Assembly: GCA_021775005.1 (NCBI GenBank)
Contig: JAJFIK010000087.1
Span: 1-64,000, forward strand
Reading direction: 5' to 3'
DNA from: Rhodospirillales bacterium
GTDB lineage: Bacteria > Pseudomonadota > Alphaproteobacteria > JAJFIK01
DNA length: 64,000 nt
The notes beneath the pieces are model-generated. The model was not told where the DNA came from. It saw nothing but the letters and a program-made list of their open reading frames with translations, and did no database searches. The translations under genes and the position numbers were made by a program. Shown piece after piece: positions 55,998 through 64,000 of the stretch (the first letter of the stretch is position 1; every line of letters starts with the position of its first letter).

Positions 55998-57185
55998 CTA
56001 CTCAATCTCGAATGTATGCTCCACACCATTGCGATCCACGACGAATGTCAACATATCGTGGCCGCCAAACAATTGGCCGAGCTGCGCCATGTCATAATTG
56101 TCCATTGCTTGCCCGTTCAAAGATTGAACGACATCTGCGGCTTGCAGCCCTGCTTGTTCCGCTAACGACCCCGGCATAACGCGGCCAATTACACTTATAT
56201 CTCGTCCCGCCATACCGCCGAACTGAATTCCCACGCGCCGGCGGCCCGTGTTTGCGCGGTGCTGGGTGACAGGTTGAGCATCCAGCGGTTCAAACCGAAT
56301 GAGGCCAACTCGCTGGTCAACCGTCATCAAAAACTGGCTGGTGATCTGATTTCCCAAATTGCCCGACCGGGGAGATGGATCGAGAAAACTGATGGGTGGG
56401 TTTTCAAAGGCACGCCCTGCAAGCGAAACTGTTCCATCAAGTTGAGCGATCCACGTATCGCGCTGCCCCCCCACCATACGCGCCGGCTCACCTTCATGGA
56501 GGCCACCCATGAGCGGTAGAGACTCGGCCAATGCCAGGGGAAACGTGAAGCCACCGGGGGCACCTGTATCCACATGCATGGGAATTTGTTGCCCGGCAAC
56601 ATCAATGGACACGTTAAAGGCCCCATCGCCAGTGCTCATGTCATAGACTCCAGGGTCACCTCGGGTTAACGAACCTCTGGAGACTGTGACCTGGTTGTCC
56701 TGCTGATTGAACGCCAGAAGGTGATCCCGAAACAGGTTCATGCCCAAGACGCCGTGAGATTCACCCCCGGTCATCATGCTGAGAGGCGCTGTCACCATTT
56801 CAACGTTGAGGGCTGTCAGATCGCCCACCTGAATACGGGGAACGCGCACCACATCCAGCATGACCGGCTCAACACCGCCTGACAGAACCTCACGCTGATC
56901 AACGACTTCAAGGCCCAACGCTTCGGCAACCCCGCTATCCAGAACACTGCCGCCTGAGCCCGTATCGATGATCAGTTTGTACGTCTCACTTTCCCCGATG
57001 GTCACAGAAGCAAAGGAATGCCATCCGCTGTTTTCAACATTGATCACGACCTGATCGCCTTCAAAGGCAATTTGTCCAGCCCACTCTGTGTCTGGTGTTT
57101 CCTGCGCAATTCCCGATTGGCTGCCGCAAGCGGCAAGAACCGTGGCCGCCAAAATTGTGGCGCACTTGTTCAGGCTCATCATCAT
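55998..57185 (-). CDS. Retropepsin-like aspartic protease with PDZ domain, lipoprotein
   Basis: About 395 residues. The signal peptide ends in a lipobox (ILAATVLAACGSQSG), predicting a lipid-anchored periplasmic protein. Two retropepsin-like halves each carry an Asp motif: LIIDTGSGGSVLD near residue 75 and MHVDTGAPGGFTFP near 205. A PDZ domain ends the protein (IGRVMPGSLAEQAGLQAADVVQSLNG near 345). Two DTG motifs in one chain give a pepsin-like pseudo-dimer. ATG 57185 has GGAG six bases upstream. It sits in an operon with a PadR regulator. The substrate is unknown. Confidence 0.88.
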   Translation of the reverse strand: MMMSLNKCATILAATVLAACGSQSGIAQETPDTEWAGQIAFEGDQVVINVENSGWHSFASVTIGESETYKLIIDTGSGGSVLDSGVAEALGLEVVDQREVLSGGVEPVMLDVVRVPRIQVGDLTALNVEMVTAPLSMMTGGESHGVLGMNLFRDHLLAFNQQDNQVTVSRGSLTRGDPGVYDMSTGDGAFNVSIDVAGQQIPMHVDTGAPGGFTFPLALAESLPLMGGLHEGEPARMVGGQRDTWIAQLDGTVSLAGRAFENPPISFLDPSPRSGNLGNQITSQFLMTVDQRVGLIRFEPLDAQPVTQHRANTGRRRVGIQFGGMAGRDISVIGRVMPGSLAEQAGLQAADVVQSLNGQAMDNYDMAQLGQLFGGHDMLTFVVDRNGVEHTFEIE

Positions 57186-57203
57186 ATCACTCTCCACTCA
57201 AAA

Positions 57204-57224
57204 TATAGTACGATTCGGACTATA
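57204..57224. promoter_or_regulatory. PadR-type operator candidate
   Basis: TATAGT (57204-57209) and ACTATA (57219-57224) are perfect inverse complements around nine bases. The element lies 19 bases upstream of the protease ATG, where it would overlap the core promoter. It is the only strong palindrome before the PadR-protease operon, so autoregulation is the simplest reading. Confidence 0.5.
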
Positions 57225-57280
57225 CGAAAGCTGAAGGTCGTATGCGAGCCGGTTTTTCTTAAATATCGGTAATGTTCGGG

Positions 57281-60097
57281 TTAACCCGCCGCGTCGAACA
57301 GTGCTTCACGCAGGTTCTTGTGGGGCCCGCGCTTGAGCTTCAAGCCAAAGCGGTCCCGCACGTAAAAGACATCCACAGCCGCTTCGCCGAAGGTCGAGAT
57401 ATGCGCCGATCCGATTGACAGGCGCAGATCCGCAAAGGCTTGCGCCACATCATGCAAAAGGCCCGCCCGGTCGCGACCATTGACCTCAATCACCGTATAG
57501 GTTTCAGACGCGTCAAAAACGATAGAGACAGTGGCCTCCACATCGAACACGCGTTCACGTTTTTTGAGCTTTGTCCGGGGAACCTTTGCCGCCAATTCAT
57601 CAAAGGCCGCGCTCTTCACATGGGTTTTCAGACGCCCCAGCGAGCCCTTGTCATCAATGGGCAAACCGTCCAGCCCTTGCACCACGAACACATCGAGGGC
57701 GAGGCCATCTTTTGTAGTGGAAATCTTCGACTCAAGAACATTGGCGCCGGCTGCAGCAAGCGCCCCGGTAAGCGCGGCAAAGAGCCCTGGGCGATCTTGC
57801 GCAATAATTGTTACTTCCGTGGCGCCGCGCTCGTTATCTGGTTCGGCGGCATAGGCAAAGCCCTGCCCGCCGCCTTCGCGCCGCTTGTCTGCCTCTCGCA
57901 ACAGGTGCGCGTGCTGAACTTGGCTACCGGCATCAGTTCCAAGCCAATAGCCATCGTCATGGCGCGCAATAATGTCTTCGCGGGCTTCTTCCTTCCAATG
58001 GCGGAGCGCGCGGTAAAGCGCGTCTTGCGCTTCCTTTATCCGCGTGGCGCGGCCTTCGCGCCCCGTGCCGCCCGGCAGCGCGAGCAGGGTTTCGTCATAA
58101 AGATTCTCAAGTAGTTGCGCTTTCCACGCGTTCCATGTGCCCGGGCCCACCGCGCGGATGTCGCAAATGGTGAGCAGATACAAAAGCCGTAATCGCTCAG
58201 GGCTTTGTACAAAGCTCGCGAAATCTTTGATGGTTTTCGGGTCGGTGATGTCGCGCTTTTGCGCCACCATGCTCATGGTAAGGTGAAACCGCACGAGCCA
58301 CGCGACAATGCCGGTTTCTGCTTTGGTGAGTCCAAAGCGCGGGCCCAGATCTTCGGCAATGCTAGCCCCTGCCTCGGAATGGTCTTCGGGGCGGCCCTTG
58401 GCAATATCATGACAGAGAACTGCCAAATAAAGCGGCGCACGATCTTCAATGTTGTCCATAACTTTGCTCGCGATGGGATACTCCCCATCAAGATCACCGC
58501 GTTCAATGGCGGCGAGTTCCGAAACCGCGCGGATCAAATGCTCATCAACGGTGTAGTGATGATACATATTGAACTGCATGCGCGCGACGATGCGGCCAAA
58601 GTCTGGCACAAAGAGACCTAGCACCCCCGCCTCGTTCATGCGCCTGAGAATACGCTCAGGATCGCGCGGGGAGGTCAGCATTTCGATGAACAGGCGGTTC
58701 GCTTCCTCGTCGTCGCGCAAGGCGTCATTCACCAGATGAAGCGAGCGTGTCACAAGCCTGAGCGCGTTGGGATGCACCAGAAGTTTTTTCTGATCAGAGA
58801 TGTGAAACAACCGCAAAATGTTCACCGGGTCAGCAACTAAGACCTGATCGTCCTCAACATCCACGCGCCCGTGGGTAAGCGTGAACCCCGGCGCCCCAAG
58901 CCCGCGCGCCTGTAAGTTCTCCAGCAGCCGGGTGAGCGCAGGGGCACGTTTTTGTTGCCGCAACTCAAGCCCGGCGCAAATAATACGCGTGAGGTCACCT
59001 ACATCCTTGGCAATGAGGAAATAGTTTTTCATAAACGCTTCAACGGCGGGGGCGTTTGGCAAGTCTTTGTAGCCCATGCGTGTCGCAAGTTCCGTTTGAC
59101 GATCAAAGGTAAGGCGTTCTTCCGCGCGGCCCGCCGCAAAGTGCAGATGGCACCGCACGTCCCACAAAAACGCTTCGGCGCGCTTGAAGGCATTAAACTC
59201 TGTCGCTGTCAGTAGCTCTGTGTCCACAAGATCAGCGGTGCTTTGGGTGCGATAGAGATATTTCGCAATCCAATAAAGCGTGTGCAGATCGCGCAAGCCG
59301 CCTTTGCCGTCTTTGAGGTTTGGCTCCACCAAATAGCGCGAGTTGCCCACGCGTTTATGGCGGCGATCGCGCTCTTCAAGCTTGGCGGAGACAAATTCCG
59401 CGCCGGTATTTTTTGCAATTTCATCCCAAAACCGCGTCTTTAGGGTGTCAACGATGGCGCGGTCGCCAGTGACATAGCGCGACTCCAAGAGCGAGGTGCG
59501 GATAGTGATGTCTTCGCGGCCAAGACGAATGCATTCATCCAATGAGCGCGTGGCGTGGCCAACCTTGAGCCCCAGATCCCACAATATGTAGAGCATGTAT
59601 TCGGCAATGCTCTCGATCCAGGCATTGCGCTTGTAAGGCAGGATGATCAAAAGATCGATATCAGAGTATGGCGCGAGGGAGCCCCGGCCATATCCGCCCA
59701 CCGCGGCAATGCCCATGACTTCGCCTTGGGTGGCGCTTTCGGGGTGGACGCCATAAGCGCGCGCAAAGCGATAAACCATATCGATAATGACGTCCCGCGC
59801 TGCCGACAGACCACGCGCCACACCGGTGCCGGGCGTCCCGGCGTCAAGGCGGCTTTTGGCCAGCATCAACGCGGCGTCTTCCGCATCTTTAAAAATACCC
59901 AGCGCCGCAGCCCGGCGCGCGGTGTCAGACAGTTTCTTGTCGCGCCCGACGGCATCAAGGCGATCGCCCAGTGTTTTGGGGTCAAGGGCGGCTTCACTTT
60001 CGGCGTCGAGGTAACGCGCGGCCTCCTTCGACGTCCGCCCCAAATCATGAAGCGGCCTCTCGTCAGCGTGCGCCAGAGGTTCAGCCGGTGTGGTCAT
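57281..60097 (-). CDS. glnD: Bifunctional uridylyltransferase/uridylyl-removing enzyme GlnD
   Basis: Central nitrogen sensor that uridylylates PII proteins at low glutamine and removes UMP at high glutamine. The 938-residue protein has the nucleotidyltransferase motif AVGGYGRGSLAPYSDIDLLIIL near residue 130. The HD domain for deuridylylation follows (YLAVLCHDIAKGRPEDHSEAG near 550). Two ACT domains end the protein (TEVTIIAQDRPGLFAALTGALAAAG and YTVIEVNGRDRAGLLHDVAQAFADL). It starts four bases after the mutS stop. Confidence 0.97.
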   Translation of the reverse strand: MTTPAEPLAHADERPLHDLGRTSKEAARYLDAESEAALDPKTLGDRLDAVGRDKKLSDTARRAAALGIFKDAEDAALMLAKSRLDAGTPGTGVARGLSAARDVIIDMVYRFARAYGVHPESATQGEVMGIAAVGGYGRGSLAPYSDIDLLIILPYKRNAWIESIAEYMLYILWDLGLKVGHATRSLDECIRLGREDITIRTSLLESRYVTGDRAIVDTLKTRFWDEIAKNTGAEFVSAKLEERDRRHKRVGNSRYLVEPNLKDGKGGLRDLHTLYWIAKYLYRTQSTADLVDTELLTATEFNAFKRAEAFLWDVRCHLHFAAGRAEERLTFDRQTELATRMGYKDLPNAPAVEAFMKNYFLIAKDVGDLTRIICAGLELRQQKRAPALTRLLENLQARGLGAPGFTLTHGRVDVEDDQVLVADPVNILRLFHISDQKKLLVHPNALRLVTRSLHLVNDALRDDEEANRLFIEMLTSPRDPERILRRMNEAGVLGLFVPDFGRIVARMQFNMYHHYTVDEHLIRAVSELAAIERGDLDGEYPIASKVMDNIEDRAPLYLAVLCHDIAKGRPEDHSEAGASIAEDLGPRFGLTKAETGIVAWLVRFHLTMSMVAQKRDITDPKTIKDFASFVQSPERLRLLYLLTICDIRAVGPGTWNAWKAQLLENLYDETLLALPGGTGREGRATRIKEAQDALYRALRHWKEEAREDIIARHDDGYWLGTDAGSQVQHAHLLREADKRREGGGQGFAYAAEPDNERGATEVTIIAQDRPGLFAALTGALAAAGANVLESKISTTKDGLALDVFVVQGLDGLPIDDKGSLGRLKTHVKSAAFDELAAKVPRTKLKKRERVFDVEATVSIVFDASETYTVIEVNGRDRAGLLHDVAQAFADLRLSIGSAHISTFGEAAVDVFYVRDRFGLKLKRGPHKNLREALFDAAG

Positions 60098-60100
60098 GCC

Positions 60101-62815
60101 CTAATGGTGGGGCTTGGGAGGCCCCGCCGCAAGCTTCAGCTCGTAAAGAAGGGTAAGAGCCTCCTTCGGCGTTAACTCATCGGGGTTAATGGCTTTGAGC
60201 CGCTCCTCAACCTCAGAGGGCGCGGGCTCCGCAAACTGCGTTGGCGTTGGCGTTGGGGGCGCGGCGGAGAACAGCGGCAGATCATCGACGATGGTGCGCG
60301 CGCCGCCGCCGCCCTGGCTTTCTTCAAGTTTGGCCAGCACGTCATGGGCCCGCGCCACCACCGATCCCGGCAGCCCGGCCAATTTCGCCACCTGGATGCC
60401 GTAAGACCGATCTGCTGCGCCGGGCACCACTTCATGGAGGAAGATCACGTCGCCCTTCCATTCCTTCACCTTCATTGTGGCGCAGGCGAGGTGCTCAAGC
60501 TTTTCGGTGAGCGCGGTGAGTTCATGATAATGAGTGGCGAAAAGCCCGCGACACTTATTGCCTTCATGCAAATGCTCGAGCGTGGCCCAGGCGATAGAGA
60601 GCCCATCGAAGGTGGCGGTGCCGCGCCCAATTTCGTCAAGCACCACAAGGGAGCGCGCGGTTGCCTGATTAAGGATCGCCGCGGTTTCCACCATCTCCAC
60701 CATAAAGGTGGAACGCCCGCGGGCGAGATCGTCCGCCGCGCCCACGCGCGAAAAGATCCGATCCACCGCACCAATATGGGCGTGGGCAGCGGGCACATAG
60801 GCCCCCATCTGCGCTAAGATTGCAATCAGCGCGTTCTGCCGCAGATAGGTGGATTTGCCCGCCATGTTGGGCCCGGTGATAAGCCAGAGCGACCCCGCCG
60901 CGCCGCCGACACTTAAATCAGTGTCATTGGCGACGAAGTTTTCGCCGCGCGTCATCAACGCTGCTTCCACTACCGGGTGGCGACCCTCTTTGATCTCAAA
61001 AGCAAGGGAGGCATCAACAACGGGCCGTGTGTAATTGCGCGTGGCAGCAAGCTCCGCCAGCGCAGCAGCCACATCAAGGGCTGCCAAAGCTTCAGCCGTA
61101 TTTGTAATGTGCTCCCGATGACTGAGCACCACATCTGCCAGTTCTGCAAAGGCATCGAGCTCCAGTGCCACGGCGCGGCCGGCGGCGGCAGCGATTTTGC
61201 TTTCAAGCTCGGAAAGCTCCGTGGTTGTGAAGCGCATGGCATTGGCCATGGTTTGGCGGTGAATAAAGTCCGCTTCAAACTGCTCAAGCAAAACCTTGCC
61301 ATGGGCGGCGGGCACCTCAACGAAATAGCCCAGCACATTGTTGTGCTTGATCTTGAGCGCTTTGACTTGGGTCTTAGCAGCATAGGATTTTTGCAAGCCC
61401 GCAATCACTTTGCGGCTTTCGTCTCGCAAGGCGCGCACCTCGTCAAGGGCGGGCACTGCACCGGCGCGCACAAAGCCGCCATCTCGGGCCAGGAGCGGTA
61501 ACTCTTCCGCCAGGTGATGGCTAAGGGGCGCGATGACGTCATCTGCCCAGGTGCCGAAACTTGTGAGGGCTATTTCAATTTCTGATGGACGCGCTGACGA
61601 TTGATGCAGGTCAGAAATTGCTTTGGCGGCAAGAAGCCCATAGCGAATGACGCTGAGATCACGCGGACCCCCGCGCCCCAACGCAAGGCGCGATAAAGCC
61701 CGCGCCAAATCCGGGCAGCGCTTGAGATGTTCGCGCGTGTCTTCGCGCAATCGATTAGCGCTGACATAAAACGCCACCCCATCAAGACGCGCGGCAATGG
61801 CACCGGGATCGGCTAACGGTGCGCCCAAACGGCGGCCAAGCTCGCGCGCGCCTGCGGCAGTGACCGTGCGATCTATGACCCACAAAAGGCTCCCCTCTCG
61901 GTTTCCCGAAAGCGTACGGTTGAGTTCCAAATTGGTGCGGGTGGCTGCATCAATGAGCAGCGAGGCCGTTTCCACCTCGCGCACCAAGCGGCGGAGGGCG
62001 GGCATGCGGCCTACCTGAGTAAGCTCCAAATAATCCACCAGCGCGCCGCTCGCGGCCACTTCGGCGCGGGTAAAATCCCCCAAACCCTCAAGCGTCTTAA
62101 CGCCGAAGAGCGCCATAAGACGCGCCGCGCCGGCATCTGAGGAAAATTTGGTGCCGGGTTGCACGGTAACGCGGGGGCCTAAGTCTTGCCAAAGCGGCAG
62201 AAACTCATTGCTCTCAAACAACGTCTGCGAAACCAGAAGTTCAGTAGCATCAAGACGCGCAAGTTCTGCGCTTAGATCAAGCGCATCGATGGTGCGAACG
62301 CGAAACTCCCCCGTTGACATGTCGGCCCAGGCAAGCGCCATGGCGTCAGCGTCCCCGCGCACCCGCGCAAGGCAAGCAAGATAATTCGCTGCCCGCGCAT
62401 CAAGCAATGCGTCTTCGGTAAGCGTGCCCGCTGTGACCAGCCGCGTGACCCCGCGTTTGACGACCGACTTGCCCGCGCGCTTTTTCGCTTCAGCCGGATC
62501 TTCCAATTGCTCACACACCGCCACTTTGTGGCCAGCGCGAATGAGGCTTTGTAAATAGCGCTCATGGCTGTGCGCCGGCACGCCGCACATGGGGATGTCT
62601 TCGCCACCATGTTTGCCGCGTTTGGTCAAGGCGATCTGGAGCGTATCCGCCGCCTTCACCGCGTCATCGAAGAACAACTCGTAGAAATCGCCCATGCGAT
62701 AAAACAAAAGATAGTCCGGATGAGCCGCTTTGATCTCAAGGAACTGCACCATCATGGGTGTCACTTTTGATGGGTCTTGGCCCGCAGGAATGGGCTTTAG
62801 GGCCTCTTTAGTCAT
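60101..62815 (-). CDS. mutS: DNA mismatch repair protein MutS
   Basis: Mismatch-recognition ATPase of about 904 residues. The N-terminal Phe-x-Glu mismatch probe is in [20 protein letters not shown] near residue 42. Connector, lever and clamp domains follow. Walker A is [16 protein letters not shown] near 632, and the signature and Walker B are in [24 protein letters not shown]-terminal tetramerisation stretch ends in [15 protein letters not shown] 62815 is chosen over TTG 62836; neither has a clear ribosome site. It is divergent from the malic enzyme gene, as in many alphaproteobacteria. Confidence 0.97.
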   Translation of the reverse strand: MTKEALKPIPAGQDPSKVTPMMVQFLEIKAAHPDYLLFYRMGDFYELFFDDAVKAADTLQIALTKRGKHGGEDIPMCGVPAHSHERYLQSLIRAGHKVAVCEQLEDPAEAKKRAGKSVVKRGVTRLVTAGTLTEDALLDARAANYLACLARVRGDADAMALAWADMSTGEFRVRTIDALDLSAELARLDATELLVSQTLFESNEFLPLWQDLGPRVTVQPGTKFSSDAGAARLMALFGVKTLEGLGDFTRAEVAASGALVDYLELTQVGRMPALRRLVREVETASLLIDAATRTNLELNRTLSGNREGSLLWVIDRTVTAAGARELGRRLGAPLADPGAIAARLDGVAFYVSANRLREDTREHLKRCPDLARALSRLALGRGGPRDLSVIRYGLLAAKAISDLHQSSARPSEIEIALTSFGTWADDVIAPLSHHLAEELPLLARDGGFVRAGAVPALDEVRALRDESRKVIAGLQKSYAAKTQVKALKIKHNNVLGYFVEVPAAHGKVLLEQFEADFIHRQTMANAMRFTTTELSELESKIAAAAGRAVALELDAFAELADVVLSHREHITNTAEALAALDVAAALAELAATRNYTRPVVDASLAFEIKEGRHPVVEAALMTRGENFVANDTDLSVGGAAGSLWLITGPNMAGKSTYLRQNALIAILAQMGAYVPAAHAHIGAVDRIFSRVGAADDLARGRSTFMVEMVETAAILNQATARSLVVLDEIGRGTATFDGLSIAWATLEHLHEGNKCRGLFATHYHELTALTEKLEHLACATMKVKEWKGDVIFLHEVVPGAADRSYGIQVAKLAGLPGSVVARAHDVLAKLEESQGGGGARTIVDDLPLFSAAPPTPTPTQFAEPAPSEVEERLKAINPDELTPKEALTLLYELKLAAGPPKPHH

Positions 62816-62938
62816 GACAGTTTGTCGGTTCCGCAAGATGTGAAGGATCGGGCTTGAGACGGCTCAGCCCCAAGCCTATAGAAAGGGCGCGCGCACCCCA
62901 AGCGCGAGATTTGAGAATTTAACCGCGAAAGCGCCCTG

Positions 62939-64000
62939 ATGTCCGATGAACCCCTTTCCCGCGAAGATGCGGATGCCCTTGAGTTCCACCGTATGGACAA
63001 GCCCGGCAAGGTCGAGATTTCTGCCACCAAGCCTATGGCCAGCCAGCGAGATTTGTCCCTCGCCTATTCCCCCGGCGTCGCCGCCCCGGTGCGTGAGATC
63101 GCCAAAAATCCCGACGCAGCCTTCGATTACACGGCACGCGGAAATTTCGTTGCGGTAATCACCAACGGCACAGCGATCTTGGGGCTTGGCAATTTGGGCG
63201 CGCTGGCATCAAAGCCGGTGATGGAAGGCAAGGCAGTGCTGTTCAAGCGCTTCGCCGGGGTCGACGCCATTGACCTTGAACTCGACACCAAAGACGTGGA
63301 CGAGTTCGTCAACGCGGTGAGGATTTTGGAGCCAAGCTTTGGCGGCATCAACCTGGAAGACATCAAAGCGCCGGAGAGCTTTTTGATCGAAAGCCGCCTG
63401 CGCGAGGTCATGAACATCCCCGTGTTCCATGACGATCAGCACGGCACCGCCATCATCACCGTTGCCGGTATCATCAATGCGCTGCATCTAACCAAGCGCG
63501 ACATCAAAAAGACCAAAGTTGTTGTGAACGGTGCAGGGGCTGCGGGCATTGCCTGTCTTGAGCTTTTAAAAGCCATGGGGCTGCCCCATGACAACGCCAT
63601 CTTGTGCGATTCCAAGGGCGTGATTTATCAAGGCCGCGAGCAGGGCATGAACCAATGGAAAGCAGCCCATGCGGCAGCCACCGAGGCGCGCACTCTTGAG
63701 GAGGCCGTGAAAGGTTCAGATGTGTTCCTGGGGCTATCGGTTGCCGGGGCCATGACCCCGGCCATGGTGAAATCTATGGCGCAGGAGCCGATCATTTTTG
63801 CCTGCGCAAATCCCGACCCTGAAATCACCCCTGAAGAGGTAAAAGCGGTGCGCGCGGACGCCATCATCGCCACGGGCCGCTCGGACTACCCCAACCAGGT
63901 GAACAACGTTTTGGGCTTTCCCTACATTTTCCGCGGGGCCCTGGATGTGCGCGCCACAACCATCAACGAGGATATGAAAATCGCCGCGGCCAATGCCATT
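62939..64000 (+). CDS. maeB: NADP-type malic enzyme, N-terminal part (runs off the right edge)
   Basis: 354 codons are present in one uninterrupted frame from the ATG at 62939; the gene continues past the window. Features include [20 protein letters not shown] near residue 40 and the Tyr/Lys catalytic region [20 protein letters not shown] with [14 protein letters not shown]. The metal-binding DDQHGTA and the Rossmann loop [17 protein letters not shown] also appear. The long bacterial form usually ends in a phosphotransacetylase-like domain, which would lie outside this window. The enzyme decarboxylates malate to pyruvate. Confidence 0.95.
   Translation, partial: MSDEPLSREDADALEFHRMDKPGKVEISATKPMASQRDLSLAYSPGVAAPVREIAKNPDAAFDYTARGNFVAVITNGTAILGLGNLGALASKPVMEGKAVLFKRFAGVDAIDLELDTKDVDEFVNAVRILEPSFGGINLEDIKAPESFLIESRLREVMNIPVFHDDQHGTAIITVAGIINALHLTKRDIKKTKVVVNGAGAAGIACLELLKAMGLPHDNAILCDSKGVIYQGREQGMNQWKAAHAAATEARTLEEAVKGSDVFLGLSVAGAMTPAMVKSMAQEPIIFACANPDPEITPEEVKAVRADAIIATGRSDYPNQVNNVLGFPYIFRGALDVRATTINEDMKIAAANAI

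Overview
The window is about 64 kb of dense, GC-rich chromosome from an alphaproteobacterium. The evidence is gene content and order: an irr-type Fur regulator beside fabA-fabB-fabI, rimP-nusA-ylxR-infB-rbfA-truB-rpsO-pnp, the chain tsaB-rimI-fur-plsC-miaB-phoH-ybeY-corC-lnt-HTH-metK-trmB, and trpS-murJ...glnD-mutS. I cannot name the genus. I saw no rRNA, tRNA, CRISPR array, insertion sequence or prophage. No stretch longer than about 300 bases lacks a gene; the longest is 36876-37168.

Layout. 1-8 kb: a cut-off crotonase gene, mutM, ubiE-ubiB, then a compact sulfur/CoA-themed operon coaBC-dut-rrf2-cysK-GNAT-moeB. 8-12 kb: an SDR oxidoreductase, a secreted metallo-beta-lactamase-fold hydrolase, a PAS_5 protein, a D-2-hydroxyacid dehydrogenase and a secreted SH3 protein. 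12.3-14.3 kb: a TPP riboswitch and thiC. 14.3-16.2 kb: an unknown membrane protein, a tandem pair of acetyltransferases and a DUF2798 protein. 16.2-19.4 kb: an iron/peroxide group on the minus strand (DUF3501, a heterodisulfide-reductase-like Fe-S protein, rubrerythrin, irr), with a palindrome matching the Irr box beside the rubrerythrin promoter. 19.6-22.2 kb: fabA-fabB-fabI for unsaturated fatty acid synthesis. 22.2-24.1 kb: three tandem copies of an unrecognised exported protein with a conserved cysteine near each end.

24.3-34.3 kb holds the translation and RNA operon (rimP to pnp), with a small lipoprotein gene inserted between infB and rbfA. 34.5-46.7 kb is an almost unbroken minus-strand series: trmB, metK, an HTH regulator, lnt, a CorC-like CBS protein, ybeY, phoH, miaB, plsC, fur, rimI, tsaB, a RutE-like reductase and nfuA. 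Many of these genes overlap. 46.7-52.7 kb is accessory: a class III nucleotide cyclase, a small membrane protein, a universal stress protein, a TPR-sulfotransferase, a large exported repeat protein and a small unknown protein. 52.7-62.8 kb contains trpS, murJ, a PadR regulator with a retropepsin/PDZ lipoprotein, glnD and mutS. A malic enzyme gene runs off the right edge.

Most of the window is housekeeping. The best candidates for undescribed biology are the triplicated exported protein family, the PadR-retropepsin-PDZ module with its own operator-like palindrome, the Irr-box/rubrerythrin/Fe-S/DUF3501 unit, the Rrf2-containing coaBC-cysK-moeB operon, and several palindromes in the irr-fabA and coaBC promoter regions.
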